Assembly (NCBI GenBank): GCA_021413885.1
Contig: JAIOPM010000025.1
Span: forward strand, 124,001-188,000
Length of the DNA stretch: 64,000 bases
Direction of reading: 5' to 3'
From: Planctomycetota bacterium
GTDB lineage: Bacteria; Planctomycetota; UBA1135; GCA-002686595
Part shown: positions 63,775-64,000 of the stretch, one piece after another
How the letters are laid out: each line of letters begins with the position of its first letter
Numbering within the stretch: position 1 is the stretch's first letter
Notes under the pieces: generated by a model
The model's input: the letters and a program-made list of their open reading frames with translations, nothing else
Databases searched by the model: none
Told to the model about the DNA's origin: nothing
Made by a program: the position numbers and the translations under genes

Positions 63775-64000
63775 TCAGTCGTTCTTGCCGGACTTCTCGT
63801 CCCGCTCGGGGAGATCGCTGACCAACGCATCGGTCGTCAGCAGCAGGCTCGCGACGGAGGCCGCGTTCTGCAGCGCGGTGCGAGCGACCTTGGTCGGGTC
63901 GATCACGCCGGCGGCGACGAGGTCTTCGTAGGTGTCGGTGCCCGCGTTGTAGCCCCAGTTCTTGGTCTTCTTGCCGCGGACGTTCTGGACGACGACGGCG
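63775..64000 (-). CDS. groL: Chaperonin GroEL, C-terminal part (start outside window)
   Basis: About 74 residues of the C-terminal end: [21 protein letters not shown], then [31 protein letters not shown], which is the conserved final segment of GroEL. The stop is at 63775-63777. Instead of the usual GGM repeats the protein ends in a charged tail ([14 protein letters not shown]). Function is protein folding inside the GroEL/GroES chamber. A tail of this sort is common for secondary GroEL copies, so the organism may have another one. Confidence 0.93.
   Translation of the reverse strand, partial: AVVVQNVRGKKTKNWGYNAGTDTYEDLVAAGVIDPTKVARTALQNAASVASLLLTTDALVSDLPERDEKSGKND

Overview
The window is very GC-rich, densely packed bacterial chromosome with short gaps, many ATGA/GTGA overlaps and GTG starts. 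Lipoboxes and cleavable signal peptides point to a Gram-negative-type envelope. Secreted proteins share a C-terminal module (22232-23305, more distantly 43446-44759), and there are HAF-repeat and carboxypeptidase-regulatory-like proteins plus several orphan hybrid histidine kinases. Together these suggest a Planctomycetota lineage of the marine, very GC-rich kind. That assignment is inference from gene style; no rRNA is present.

Layout. 1-5687: end of a ferritin-like gene, two small membrane proteins, a large hybrid histidine kinase and a sodium:solute symporter. 5900-15451 (minus strand): surface or secreted proteins around an ABC-F ATPase and a SlyD-like prolyl isomerase. 15704-23930: HIT protein, a putative HExxH peptidase, CPBP protease, pseudouridine synthase, TlpA-like thioredoxin, BaiN-like flavoprotein, a secreted protein and a DUF2238 protein, followed by tRNA-Leu(UAG). 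24384-27567: an accessory cassette of two ClyA/HBL/Xax-like alpha-helical pore-forming-toxin-type proteins and a lipoprotein, with its own promoter-like site and terminator. 27616-30298: a minus-strand cluster with a bacilliredoxin and a DUF234-type ATPase behind a palindromic AT-rich promoter. 30474-37837: second hybrid kinase, a GT39-like membrane protein, another carboxypeptidase-regulatory-like protein and small proteins. 37875-42226: a hipBA toxin-antitoxin pair lodged between intact clpB and a decayed duplicate of the clpB 3' end, which looks like an insertion scar. 42495-57294: AraC regulator, secreted beta-propeller, DUF2752 pair, GT39-like protein, then housekeeping genes (dapA-pdxJ, rsmD-nagA, recN, rluB and a pair of M16 peptidases). 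57281-64000: SGNH hydrolase, a thioredoxin-fold gene with an in-frame UGA exactly at the first position of a CGPC active site (probable selenoprotein), M1 aminopeptidase, third hybrid kinase and the 3' end of groEL.

The most interesting items are the probable selenoprotein (58582-59559) with a hairpin directly at its UGA, the toxin-like three-gene cassette (24384-27567), and the hipBA insertion flanked by a duplicated clpB end. The remainder is mostly core metabolism, RNA modification, protein quality control and envelope biology. Many long open frames on the opposite strands are by-products of the high GC content and were left out.
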